Of a DNA stretch of 64,000 nucleotides, positions 27,422 to 36,318 are shown piece after piece (the first letter of the stretch is position 1; each line of letters opens with the position of its first letter). The position numbers and the translations under genes were made by a program. The notes beneath the pieces are model-generated. The model was not told the origin of the DNA, did no database searches, and saw only the letters and a list, made by a program, of their open reading frames with translations. Source of the stretch: Halalkaliarchaeum sp. AArc-CO (GTDB lineage: Archaea > Halobacteriota > Halobacteria > Halobacteriales > Haloferacaceae); NCBI RefSeq assembly GCF_024972735.1, contig NZ_CP087723.1, forward strand, positions 2,604,001 through 2,668,000, written 5' to 3'.

Positions 27422-28558
27422 ATGGCAAAAATAGAATTGTCGAATATACGCAAGGAATACAGCGTGAAAGGCGGTGTCGAAGTCGCCGTCGGCGGCATCG
27501 ATCTCGAGATCGAAAGCGGGGAGTTCATCTCGATCGTCGGCCCGTCGGGGTGCGGAAAGACGACCACCCTTCGATGTATCGCTGGACTCGAGATCCCGAC
27601 CGAGGGAACGATCGAGTTCGACGGAGTCGACATCACCGAAGTCCCCGCAAACAAGCGGGACCTCGCGATGATGTTCCAGGACATCGCCCTGTATCCGCAC
27701 ATGACGGTGCGTCAGAACATCGCGTATCCGCTGAAGATCGACGGGGTCGACAAAAGTGCGCGACACGAGACCGCCAGAGAAGCCGCCGAAGTCATGCAGA
27801 TCGAGGAACTCCTGGACAAGTATCCGGGCGAACTCTCGGGTGGTCAACAACAGCGGACGGGGTTGGCACGCACGATCGTCCAGGACCCGATCGCGTTCCT
27901 GATGGACGAACCGCTGTCGGATCTCGACGCGCAGCTAAAAATCGAGATGCGCCGCGAGATCCAGCGCGTCCACAGGCGCCTCGGCAAGGCGACGATTTAC
28001 GTCACTCACGACCAGGAGGAGGCGTTGACGATGTCCGACCGGGTTGTCGTGCTCAATGACGGCCGCATCAAGCAGGTCGGAACCACTGACGAGGTGTACA
28101 ACCGGCCTGCCAACACCTTCGTGGCGACGTTCATCGGCAATCCCAGCATCAACTACCTGGAGGGGATCATCGACACAGTCGACGACGATACAGCCGTCGT
28201 GACGTTCCACGGCACACAGTTCGAGGTGCAGTTCGAACCCGACACGGCGTCCTCGCCCGGCGATTCGGTAACGGTCGGCATCCGACCCCAGCACGTCGAG
28301 GTAGTCAGCGACCCCGACGAGGGACATCTCTCCGGGGAGCTGTCGCTGTTCGAACCTGTAGACGACCGGGCACACACCACCGTCGACGGCCCGGAAGGGG
28401 AGTTCCGTGCCGTTACGAGGGCGAACGCGCCGCTCGACGAGGGTGAGCAGGTCGGCCTGTTCGTCGACGACGAAAACGTGCTGGTGTTCGACGACGACAC
28501 CGGAACCCTCCTCGCCCGGTCAATCGGAACGAAACAGCCCGTCTCTGGACGCAGATGA
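27422..28558 (+). CDS. ABC transporter ATPase, MalK/UgpC-like
   Basis: The ATG at 27422 gives 378 residues (MAKIELSNIRKEYSVKGGVE); an open upstream extension overlaps the permease and is unlikely. Walker A is GPSGCGKTT, the signature is LSGGQQQR and Walker B is IAFLMDEPLSDLD. The C-terminal ~140 residues are a TOBE/OB domain typical of sugar importer ATPases. A purine-rich sequence (ccggaggtactccgata) precedes the start and contains a GGAGG. Confidence 0.93.
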   Translation: MAKIELSNIRKEYSVKGGVEVAVGGIDLEIESGEFISIVGPSGCGKTTTLRCIAGLEIPTEGTIEFDGVDITEVPANKRDLAMMFQDIALYPHMTVRQNIAYPLKIDGVDKSARHETAREAAEVMQIEELLDKYPGELSGGQQQRTGLARTIVQDPIAFLMDEPLSDLDAQLKIEMRREIQRVHRRLGKATIYVTHDQEEALTMSDRVVVLNDGRIKQVGTTDEVYNRPANTFVATFIGNPSINYLEGIIDTVDDDTAVVTFHGTQFEVQFEPDTASSPGDSVTVGIRPQHVEVVSDPDEGHLSGELSLFEPVDDRAHTTVDGPEGEFRAVTRANAPLDEGEQVGLFVDDENVLVFDDDTGTLLARSIGTKQPVSGRR

Positions 28559-28592
28559 TCGAACGGAGTTGCGCGGCAAGGCCACGTGAGTC

Positions 28593-30473
28593 ATGACGGG
28601 ACCGACGGATTCGAACCGTCTGACTGGAGTCGGGTCGTATCGGGGCCGGCGCGCGGACGACCCCGTCAACTGGCAACCCTGGGACGAGCAGTCGCTCGAA
28701 ACCGCCAGAGAGTACGACGCCCCCATCTTTCTCTCGATCGGATACGATACCGGCTACTGGTGTCGTGTGATGGCCGAGGAGAGTTTCCGCGACGAGGGCG
28801 TCGCAGAACTGCTCAACGCGCAGTTCGTTCCGATCGCGGTCGACCGCGATCTGCGCCCTGAACTCGATTTGATCTATCAGACGATCTCCCGGACCGTCAC
28901 CGGCGAGACCGGCTGGCCGCTTTCGGCGTGGCTGACCCCGGAGGGGAAGCCGTTCTACGTGGGGACGTACTTCCCACCCGAGCACGAGGACTGGGCACCG
29001 GGGTTCCCGGATCTCCTCGAGATGATTGCCCAGAAGTGGCCGACCCCCGAGATCCGCGAGGAGATCGAAGCCCGAGCCGAGGAGTGGGCCGGATACGCCG
29101 TCGAGGAGCTGGAAACCGTCCCGAACACGGGGCCGACGAACCGTAACGCGGTCGAGCGGATCGCCGACCTGGCCGTACGAACGGCAGATCACGAGTACGG
29201 AGGGTGGGGAACAGGGGCGAAGTTCCCCGAACCAGCCAGAATCGAACTTCTCTTCGTCGCCGGATCCGAGGACCACCGGCGTGTCGCGATCAGAACCCTG
29301 GACGCGATGGCCGACGGAACATTACACGATCACGTCGGTGGAGGGTTCTTCAGACACTGTGCCGAGCGTGAGTGGCGGACCCCTCACTTCGAGAAGACGG
29401 TGTACGACAACGCAGAGATCGCCCGAGCGTTCCTGTCCGGACACCACAGCACCGGCGAGCAACGATACGCAGACGTCGCGCGCCGAACCTTCGAGTTCAT
29501 CGCGCGCGATCTCTCGAGGACGGACGGAGCGTTCTCCGCCGGAATCGGAGAGATCGGCCCAGGTTCCGACAACCGGGCCGAGAGAGAGTCGGCCGACAAC
29601 AACCCGACGAGATCGTACTACGCCTGGACTGCCGGGGAAATCGAGGCGGCTGTTGACGACCCGACCTCCACAGCACTACTCCGTGACAGGTACGGAATCG
29701 AGAACGGTGGCGGCGATGGATCAGTCCCACGAATCGCTACCTCGATCGAGGAACTCGCCGAGGAGTACGACCGTTCGACGGAGACCGTTCTCGACCAACT
29801 CCGCCGCGGACGTGAACGGCTCCGTGACGCGCGTCGTCGCCGGAGTCGATCTCCCGCTCGGGACGAACGGATGTTTGCCGGCTGGAACGGTCTCGCAGTC
29901 TCCGCGTTTGCAGAGGGGGCACTCGTTCTCGACGACGGGGCACTCGCCGAGCGAGCGACCACCGCTCTCGATGTCGTCCAGGATCGTTTGTGGGACGGCG
30001 AACGGCTCACCGGCCGATACGTCGACGACGATCACAGCCGGGGTGTCGCCTATCTGGACGACTACGCGTTTCTGGGGACGGGGGCACTGCGGTGCTACGA
30101 GGCGACCGGTGACGACGCGTACCGCGAGTTCGCGTTCGACGTGGGGAGAACGCTCCTCGAGAAGTTCCTGTCCGACGATCGACTGTCATTCGTTCCCACA
30201 GATCGCGACGACACCCTGATCGCCGACCCCCAGCCGACCCGTGACCGGACAGTGCCGTCGAGTATCTCGGTCGCTGTGGACCTCCTTGTGTGTCTCGGTC
30301 GAGTGGATGGCGACGCCGGCTTCGACGACATCCCCGAACGGATCTTCGGGACGTACGAGCCGAGAATCGAGACGGACCTCCTGCAGCATCACGCGCTTGC
30401 CCTGGCCGGACGGCGGATCGCCGCCGGATCGACTACGCTCTCCATCGGCTCCGGGGCCCACCCCGGGAGCTGA
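28593..30473 (+). CDS. DUF255/YyaL-like thioredoxin-fold protein with degenerate active site
   Basis: The protein has 626 residues. The N-terminal thioredoxin-like domain (DAPIFLSIGYDTGYWCRVMAEESF) is followed by a six-hairpin glycosidase-like domain, as in the SSP411/YyaL family. Family members normally read CHWCH at the active site. Here it is GYWCR: the first Cys and both His are lost, so only one Cys remains and disulfide chemistry is unlikely to be normal. It begins 34 nt after the ABC ATPase gene and may be co-transcribed with it. The role of the family is poorly known. Confidence 0.82.
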   Translation: MTGPTDSNRLTGVGSYRGRRADDPVNWQPWDEQSLETAREYDAPIFLSIGYDTGYWCRVMAEESFRDEGVAELLNAQFVPIAVDRDLRPELDLIYQTISRTVTGETGWPLSAWLTPEGKPFYVGTYFPPEHEDWAPGFPDLLEMIAQKWPTPEIREEIEARAEEWAGYAVEELETVPNTGPTNRNAVERIADLAVRTADHEYGGWGTGAKFPEPARIELLFVAGSEDHRRVAIRTLDAMADGTLHDHVGGGFFRHCAEREWRTPHFEKTVYDNAEIARAFLSGHHSTGEQRYADVARRTFEFIARDLSRTDGAFSAGIGEIGPGSDNRAERESADNNPTRSYYAWTAGEIEAAVDDPTSTALLRDRYGIENGGGDGSVPRIATSIEELAEEYDRSTETVLDQLRRGRERLRDARRRRSRSPARDERMFAGWNGLAVSAFAEGALVLDDGALAERATTALDVVQDRLWDGERLTGRYVDDDHSRGVAYLDDYAFLGTGALRCYEATGDDAYREFAFDVGRTLLEKFLSDDRLSFVPTDRDDTLIADPQPTRDRTVPSSISVAVDLLVCLGRVDGDAGFDDIPERIFGTYEPRIETDLLQHHALALAGRRIAAGSTTLSIGSGAHPGS

Positions 30474-30483
30474 CACGGCGAGT

Positions 30484-30506
30484 GTATTTAACCCGATTAT
30501 AAGCAT
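30484..30506 (+). promoter_or_regulatory. Candidate cooS promoter
   Basis: AT-rich tatttaa (30484-30490) and gattataag (about 30496-30504) are TATA-like elements upstream of cooS in a GC-rich context. They would leave a leader of roughly 50-75 nt, so cooS-cooC probably has its own promoter, separate from the ABC operon. A CO-responsive site (CooA/RcoM type) is not apparent. Confidence 0.45.
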
Positions 30507-30582
30507 GTCGCTCCCTCCCCCGTCGTGACAACCGCGGGTCCCCCTCATTACGCAGCAGCGTGTACGTCTTCGGGAAGGACCG

Positions 30583-32463
30583 ATGTCTTCCCAGCCAGAC
30601 GGAGAGTACGAACTGCCGGAGGATCGTCTCGAGGAGAGCCAACCGCAGTGTCCGTTCGGCGTCGGCGGCGGCTGCTGCCGGATCTGTTACATGGGTCCGT
30701 GCCGGGTGACCGACGGGGCACACGGAATGGACCGGGGGGTCTGCGGGGCGACGCCGGGGACCGTCGCCGCGCGGAACCTCTACCGGGAGATCGCCGCGGG
30801 TGCCGCGAGTCACGCCGACCACGCCCGCGAAATCGTCGAGGTGCTCGAAGAGATCGCCGACGGCGGGCTGTCGGCGTACGACATCCAGGACCCAGAGAAG
30901 CTCGAGGAGATCGCCGCCGACCTGGGGATCGAGGCCGAAACCGACGACGAAAACGAACTCGCGAAGCTGGTCGCCGAGGCCGCGGTCGAAGACTTCCAGG
31001 GCGCAGGCGAGACGCTCAACTGGCTCGACCGGATGCCCGACGAACAGCGAGAGTTCCTGAGAGAGCAGGGGATCCAGCCGAAACCGAGCGTCGACATGGA
31101 GGTCGCCCGGGCGATGCACCGGACGACACAGGGCAACGACGCCGACCCGGCCCACCTGCTTACCGGGGCGCTGGAGGCGGGGATGGCCGACGGCTACGCC
31201 GGCCTCACGATGGGCACCGACCTCCAGGACGTCGTCTTCGGCCGGCCGCAGCCGGTCGAGACCGAGGCGAACCTGGGTACCCTCGAGGCGGACCAGGTGA
31301 ACATCGCGGTCCACGGCCACTCGCCGGTGCTCAGCGAGATGATCGTCGAGATGGCCGACGAACTCGAGCCGGCAGCTCGCGAGGTGGGAGCCGAGGGGAT
31401 CAACCTCGTCGGGATCTGCTGTACCGGCAACGAGCTGGCCGAACGGCGGGGGATCCCGCTTGCGGCCCACAGCACCCAGGCCGAACTGGCCGTCACCACG
31501 GGCGCGCTGGACGCGATGGTCGCCGATATCCAGTGCATCTGGCCCGGCATCGGCGACGTGATCGAGTGTCACCACACGAAGCTGTTGACGACGACCGACT
31601 ACGTCCGGATTCCGGGCGCCGAACACGTGAGTTTCGACCCCGAGACCGCCGAGGCGGACGCCCGCGAGATCGTCCAGCGGGGGATCGCCGCCTACGAGGA
31701 CCGCAATAGCAGACAGGAGTACGACGTCGAGATCCCCGAGGAACGAACAAGCGCGCTGGTGGGCATTTCGGAGGACTACGTGCTGGAGGTGCTGGAGGCC
31801 GCCTCTCCGGAGGATCCGGTCGCGCCGGTCGTCGACGCGCTCGCAGCCGGCCAGCTGAAAGGGATCGTCGGGATTGTCGGCTGTCCGAATCCGAAACAGC
31901 GCACCGCCGACATGACCGAACGACTGATCGAAGGGTTGCTCGAGGAGAACGTGCTGCCGATCGTCACCGGCTGCATCGGGCACGTCACCGCCCAGGCGGG
32001 CTATCTCGACCCCGCCCGGACCGACGAACTCGCCGGCGACGGACTCGCCGAGGTGCTGCACGCGCTGGGCGACGCCGCCGGACTCGACGGCCCCCTGCCG
32101 CCGGTGTGGCACATGGGTTCCTGTGTCGACAACTCCCGGATCGGCAACCTGGTCCGGGCGATCTCGGAGGGCGCCGACGTCCCGACCAGGGAGCTGCCCG
32201 TCGCCGCCAGCGCGCCGGAGCTCATCGCCGAGAAGGCCGTGAGCATCGGCACGTGGGCGCTGACGCTCGGGCTGCCGGTTCACACCGCGCCGACGCTGCA
32301 CATGGATCAAAGCGAAGAGGTCAGCCGGATCATGACCGAAGACCTGAAAGAGATCACCGGCGGGTACGCGATCCAGGAGGAGGACCCCGACGCGGCGATC
32401 GACGCACTCGTGGCGGCGGTCGACGAACGCCGGCTGGCGCTGTTCGACGAGACGGGAGCGTGA
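30583..32463 (+). CDS. cooS: Ni-containing anaerobic carbon monoxide dehydrogenase catalytic subunit
   Basis: The protein has 626 residues. CO + H2O are converted to CO2 + 2H+ + 2e- at a [Ni-4Fe-5S] C-cluster. Cysteines 23, 31, 32, 35, 40 and 54 have exactly the spacing of the D- and B-cluster ligands of Carboxydothermus CODH-II. The C-cluster ligands also fit: H246 (VHGHSP), C280 (GICCTGNE), C318 (ADIQC), C434 (IVGCPNPKQ), C464 (VTGCIGHV) and C514 (HMGSCVDNSRI). All ligands are present, so it should be active. There is no cdh/acs gene and no ferredoxin-type CooF nearby. The cooC maturation factor follows 6 nt after the stop. Confidence 0.95.
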   Translation: MSSQPDGEYELPEDRLEESQPQCPFGVGGGCCRICYMGPCRVTDGAHGMDRGVCGATPGTVAARNLYREIAAGAASHADHAREIVEVLEEIADGGLSAYDIQDPEKLEEIAADLGIEAETDDENELAKLVAEAAVEDFQGAGETLNWLDRMPDEQREFLREQGIQPKPSVDMEVARAMHRTTQGNDADPAHLLTGALEAGMADGYAGLTMGTDLQDVVFGRPQPVETEANLGTLEADQVNIAVHGHSPVLSEMIVEMADELEPAAREVGAEGINLVGICCTGNELAERRGIPLAAHSTQAELAVTTGALDAMVADIQCIWPGIGDVIECHHTKLLTTTDYVRIPGAEHVSFDPETAEADAREIVQRGIAAYEDRNSRQEYDVEIPEERTSALVGISEDYVLEVLEAASPEDPVAPVVDALAAGQLKGIVGIVGCPNPKQRTADMTERLIEGLLEENVLPIVTGCIGHVTAQAGYLDPARTDELAGDGLAEVLHALGDAAGLDGPLPPVWHMGSCVDNSRIGNLVRAISEGADVPTRELPVAASAPELIAEKAVSIGTWALTLGLPVHTAPTLHMDQSEEVSRIMTEDLKEITGGYAIQEEDPDAAIDALVAAVDERRLALFDETGA

Positions 32464-32469
32464 GATCCG

Positions 32470-33453
32470 ATGTGTGAGGAGTGCGGCTGTCACGAGGGCG
32501 CGGGGCACGACCACGACCACCCACACGACCACGACCACGACCACCCACACGACCACGACCACGACCACCCACACGACCACGACCACGACCACCCACACGA
32601 CCACGACCACGACCACGACCTCGGCGACGACGAACCCGAGTCAGTCGTCGACGGCCCGCTGCGGATCGCGGTGACCGGCAAGGGCGGCGTCGGGAAGTCG
32701 ACGCTGTCGGCCGCGCTTTCCGCGCGGCTCACCCGGGAGGGCGACGTCGTCGCCGTCGACGCCGACCCCGACATGAACCTGGCGGCGACGATCGGCTGCG
32801 CGGAGCCGCCGGCGATCACCCGAAAGCGGGAGCTCATCGAGGACCGGGCCGGCGGCGGGGGGCTCGTGCGGCTCTCCCCCGACGTCGAGGACGTCCTCGA
32901 GAGCCACTCGACCCGGTTCGGCGACGGCGACCGCGGGCGCCTGCTGACGATCGGCGCGCCGGAGGGGGCGAACACGGGGTGTCTGTGTGCCGAAAACAGC
33001 GTCGTCCAGTCACTGGTCCGGTCGGCGCTCGACGCGGACTACGCCGTGCTCGACATGGAGGCCGGCATCGAGCATCTCGGTCGGGGAACAGCGCGCGACG
33101 TCGACGCGATGATCGTGGTCGTCGGCCCGTCGCAGTCGGCAATCGAGACTGCCAAGGGGATCCGGGAGCTGGCGACGGAGATGGGCGTCGAGGAGGTGTA
33201 CGCCGTCGTCAATCGGGTCCGGGAGGGCGAGGGCGAGGCCGTCCGGGAGGCGCTGTCGCTGCCGGTGCTGGAGACGGTGCCGTACGACGAAGACGTCGCC
33301 GCGGCGGCGCTTTCGGGCACCCCGCCCGTCGACGCCAGTGATCGGCTGACCGTCGCCGTCGAACGGATCCTCCGGGGGATCGACTGCCGGATCGACGGCG
33401 CGGACGACGTCACTTCTCGTTTTGTTTCCGCTCCCGGATCGCCTGTCGAGTGA
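32470..33453 (+). CDS. cooC: CODH nickel-insertion ATPase CooC with His-rich N-terminal tail
   Basis: The protein has 327 residues. CooC hydrolyses ATP to load Ni into CooS; Walker A is GKGGVGKST, and the metal-binding CxC is NTGCLCAEN. Before the ATPase there is a tail: MCEECGCHEGAG, then 38 residues of HD/HP repeats with 19 His (residues 13-50). That tail would bind several Ni2+ ions, like the His-rich parts of HypB or CooJ, and an extra CxxCxC cluster sits at the N-terminus. CooC is normally ~250 residues with no such tail. Its 3' end overlaps the convergent kinase gene by 44 nt. Confidence 0.9.
   Translation: MCEECGCHEGAGHDHDHPHDHDHDHPHDHDHDHPHDHDHDHPHDHDHDHDLGDDEPESVVDGPLRIAVTGKGGVGKSTLSAALSARLTREGDVVAVDADPDMNLAATIGCAEPPAITRKRELIEDRAGGGGLVRLSPDVEDVLESHSTRFGDGDRGRLLTIGAPEGANTGCLCAENSVVQSLVRSALDADYAVLDMEAGIEHLGRGTARDVDAMIVVVGPSQSAIETAKGIRELATEMGVEEVYAVVNRVREGEGEAVREALSLPVLETVPYDEDVAAAALSGTPPVDASDRLTVAVERILRGIDCRIDGADDVTSRFVSAPGSPVE
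32507..32621 (+). repeat. Short tandem repeats encoding the His-Asp/His-Pro tail of CooC
   Basis: A 24-nt unit (period of eight codons: HPHDHDHD) built of CAC and GAC codons is repeated four to five times in frame. Codon choice is nearly invariant (CAC for His, GAC for Asp), so the DNA repeat itself can expand or contract by slippage. Confidence 0.85.
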
Positions 33454-35089
33454 ACTGCGGGCGCGCCCGGATCGCCTTCGGCGTGCGGAACGACCGGTAG
33501 AGGAACAAAAGCGGCACCAGCGTGAGAAGCGCGACCGCCGCCGCGATTCGCCAGTCGGCCCCGAACGCGTAGATGATCGACGCCGAGAGCACGCCGACCG
33601 CCGAAAAGATCGTGTACGTGAGCCGCTTTGCGAGCTTCGCGAACACGTCGTGGTCGTCCTCGACGGCGACGTTGACCGACAGGCTGTCGCGTTCGAGTCG
33701 GTCGAGGGTCCGGTCGAGCTTCGGCGGAATCGTGACCATCGCCTCCGCGGTCGACTGGAGCTGTCTGGCGCCCCGCTCGGCCAGCTCCCGGGCGGTCTGC
33801 TCGTAGTAGCCCTTCTCCGAGAGGTAATCGGTCGCGACGGAGATGAAGTCGAAGTCCTCGTCGAGCGTGACACACACTCCCTCCAGAACCGTGACCACCC
33901 GGAGAATGAGCGCCAGGTTCCGGGGCAACCGGAGCGGGAACTCGTAGATTGTCGACTCGACGCTGGCGAGCACCTGGTTCACCCGATACTGTTCGATGTC
34001 CTCCCCGCGGGCGTCAGCGATCGCGAGTTCCATCACCTCACCCATCACCTCCCGATCGACGTTCGGCGAGATCGTTCCCATCTCGATGAGCGTCTGGAGG
34101 ATCGCGTCGGTGTCCTGCTGGGCGACTGCGACGTAGAAGTCGACGATCTTGTCCTGGATGAACGGGTCCACCCGACCGGACATGCCGAAGTCGTAGAAGA
34201 TGATCGTTCCGTCCTCGGCGACTGCGAGGTTCCCCGGGTGAGGATCGGCGTGGAAGACGCCGTCCTCGATGATCATCTGCATGTACACCCGCTGGAGGTC
34301 GACGGCGACGTCGGTCCGGTCTAACCCCATCGCATCGAGCTCCTCGACGTCGCTGATCTTGGTCCCGGGGATGTACTCCATCGTGAGCACCCGGGCGGTG
34401 CATGCGGATTCGACCGGCTCCGGGATGACGAGACTGTCGTTGCCCTCGAAGTTGTCGCGGATCTCCCGGAGGATCGCCCGTTCCCGGTCGTAGTCCATCT
34501 CCTCGCGGATCGTCTTTGCGAACTCGTCGGCGAGGTTCTCCAGCGAGAACGCTCGACCCTCCCCGATAAATCGCTTCAACACGGGCAACAGCCACCGGAT
34601 CGCCCGGAGATCCGCCTCGACCAGTTCCTCGATCCCCGGCCGGCGAATCTTGACGGCCACCCGCTGTCCCTCGTAGGTGGCGACGTACACCTGGCCCAAC
34701 GAGGCACCGCTTATCGGCTCGGTGTCGAACTCGTCGAACGCCTCCTCGACGGCGCCGAGCTCCTCCTCGAGCACCTGTCTGGACTCGCCCCACGGTGCCG
34801 GCGGGACGTCGTCCTGCAGACTCGAGATGACGTCGATGTACGCCGGCGGGAGGATGTCGGGACGCGTCGACAGCAGCTGTCCGAGCTTGATAAACGTCGG
34901 TCCGAGCGTGAGAAGCGTCTCCAGCAGGATCTCGGCGCGTTCCACCTGCGTGTCGTAGTCGACGTCCCTTGAGGAACCGAACAGGAGATACCGTCGCCTG
35001 TCTCTGGCGTAGGCGACGATCAGCGGGAAGAACCGGCGGACGATCAGGACGAACCGCCAGTACGCGCGGAGAGTGACCAGCGTGACCAC
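33410..35089 (-). CDS. ABC1/UbiB (ADCK)-family protein kinase-like membrane protein
   Basis: The protein has 559 residues starting at the GTG at 35089. LGPTFIKLGQLLSTRPDILP is the KxGQ signature of the UbiB family. PISGASLGQVYVA replaces a normal glycine-rich P-loop with the family's Ala-rich one. VAVKIRRPGIEE holds the kinase Lys, and FHADPHPGNLAVAEDGTIIFYDFG carries the catalytic and metal residues. The C-terminus has two helices (TIFSAVGVLSASIIYAFGA; AVALLTLVPLLFLY), so it is membrane bound. It supports quinone or lipid metabolism. Only 3 nt separate it from the Hsp20 gene, so they are probably co-transcribed. Confidence 0.9.
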   Translation of the reverse strand: MVTLVTLRAYWRFVLIVRRFFPLIVAYARDRRRYLLFGSSRDVDYDTQVERAEILLETLLTLGPTFIKLGQLLSTRPDILPPAYIDVISSLQDDVPPAPWGESRQVLEEELGAVEEAFDEFDTEPISGASLGQVYVATYEGQRVAVKIRRPGIEELVEADLRAIRWLLPVLKRFIGEGRAFSLENLADEFAKTIREEMDYDRERAILREIRDNFEGNDSLVIPEPVESACTARVLTMEYIPGTKISDVEELDAMGLDRTDVAVDLQRVYMQMIIEDGVFHADPHPGNLAVAEDGTIIFYDFGMSGRVDPFIQDKIVDFYVAVAQQDTDAILQTLIEMGTISPNVDREVMGEVMELAIADARGEDIEQYRVNQVLASVESTIYEFPLRLPRNLALILRVVTVLEGVCVTLDEDFDFISVATDYLSEKGYYEQTARELAERGARQLQSTAEAMVTIPPKLDRTLDRLERDSLSVNVAVEDDHDVFAKLAKRLTYTIFSAVGVLSASIIYAFGADWRIAAAVALLTLVPLLFLYRSFRTPKAIRARPQFTRQAIRERKQNEK

Positions 35090-35092
35090 CCG

Positions 35093-35449
35093 CTAGGTTT
35101 CGTCGATCGGGATCTCTCTGCGCCCCGCCGCGTCGCGTTTGGGCAGCCGGATCTCCAGGACCCCGCCGTCCATCTCCGCCTCCGCCGCGTCGCCGACACA
35201 GTCGGGGGGCAACGGCAGTTCGGCGTCGAGAAACAGCGGCCGGTCCTCGCGGACGTACTGGAACCCCTCGGGAGAGATCTTCTCCCGACGTGCCTCCACG
35301 TCGATCCGGTTCGGCTCCGCGATCACTTCCGTCGTCTCCGCAGTCGCTCCGGGCAGGTCGATGACGAGCAAATATGCGTCCTCCGACTCGAGCAGATCGG
35401 CGAAGATCGCCTCCGGAAGCTCCCGAAGGGCTTCCCGTAACGCGGACAT
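35093..35449 (-). CDS. Hsp20/alpha-crystallin family chaperone
   Basis: The ATG at 35449 gives 118 residues (MSALREALRELPEAIFADLL). The domain begins DAYLLVIDLPGATAETTEV, and the C-terminal GGVLEIRLPKRD is the conserved G-x-L/I motif of small heat-shock proteins. It prevents aggregation of unfolded proteins. It is shorter than the usual ~150 residues and lacks a long N-terminal arm. An AT-rich TATA-like tract lies just upstream. Confidence 0.87.
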   Translation of the reverse strand: MSALREALRELPEAIFADLLESEDAYLLVIDLPGATAETTEVIAEPNRIDVEARREKISPEGFQYVREDRPLFLDAELPLPPDCVGDAAEAEMDGGVLEIRLPKRDAAGRREIPIDET

Positions 35450-35594
35450 GCCCACAAATATGGGGCGACGGGCGTTAAAGGTCGTGGTCGAGAACTGCAG
35501 TGGTCTGCAGTCCCGACGGTCGTCCACAACCGGCGATCCGTCGCACTGTCGGCCGCAAAACCCATATCGGTCGACGCCCTATGGGGTACTCCCG

Positions 35595-36317
35595 ATGGCG
35601 CTCGACACGTACGAGGTGTGGCTGTTCGACCTCGACGGCACGGTCGTCGACGTAGAGTGGCCGTACACTCGGGAGCTGTTCGACCGCGTCGGCGACCGCA
35701 TCGGCCGGGAGTTCACCGACCGGGAGGCGCTGACGCTCTGGCACGGACTCGGCGGCGACCGGAACGCACAGCTCCGGGAGTGGGCGCTCGAGCCGACGAC
35801 GTTCTGGGACACGTTTCACGCCACCGAGGACCCCCTCGAGCGCGCCGAGGCCACGTATCTCCACCCCGACGCCGAGCGCCTGATCCGCGAGATCCACGGG
35901 CCGATCGGCCTTGTCACCCACAGCCAGGAGTTCCTGGCCTCGCCGGTGCTGGATACCCTCGACATCCGCGACTGGTTCGACGTCGTCGTCTGCTGTACCG
36001 ACGAACTCGGCTGGAAGCCCGACCCAGCACCGGTCCGGTACGCGCTCCGGGCGATGGACGCCGCCGACGCCGAACGGGTCGTGCTCGCCGGCGACAGCTC
36101 CACCGACGTCGGCGCCGCCTGGAACGCCGGCTACGACGCCGTCCACGTCGAGCGACACGGTCACGACAACCGGGGGCGGTGTGTGCTCGCGGACTTCATG
36201 ATCCAGTCGTTCGACGAATTCCCCCGCCTGCCGCTCGTCGACGCCGACCTCGGCGTGACTGGCCACCGCCGGGCCGGCGGCGCACCGGAGACCGACCCGA
36301 CGCAGGCTAGCGACTGA
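35595..36317 (+). CDS. HAD-superfamily hydrolase (phosphatase-like)
   Basis: The ATG at 35595 gives 240 residues. WLFDLDGTVVD is HAD motif I with nucleophile Asp; LVTHS (motif II) and LAGDSSTDVGAA (motif IV) are also present, and ELGWKPDPAP supplies the motif III Lys. Phosphoglycolate phosphatase-like or phosphoserine phosphatase-like activity is typical; the exact substrate is unknown. It is divergent from hsp20; the gap of about 145 nt holds promoters for both. Confidence 0.85.
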   Translation: MALDTYEVWLFDLDGTVVDVEWPYTRELFDRVGDRIGREFTDREALTLWHGLGGDRNAQLREWALEPTTFWDTFHATEDPLERAEATYLHPDAERLIREIHGPIGLVTHSQEFLASPVLDTLDIRDWFDVVVCCTDELGWKPDPAPVRYALRAMDAADAERVVLAGDSSTDVGAAWNAGYDAVHVERHGHDNRGRCVLADFMIQSFDEFPRLPLVDADLGVTGHRRAGGAPETDPTQASD

Positions 36318-36318
36318 C

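Noticed and set aside
30433-32616. 727-codon frame antisense to cooS
   Set aside because: It begins with a VVVVVVWVVV run that is just the reverse of the CooC His-Asp repeats; the plus strand carries the verified CooS ligands.
32507-32621. CRISPR-like array in the repeated stretch
   Set aside because: The repeats are contiguous, with no unique spacers, and they encode the in-frame His-Asp tail of CooC.
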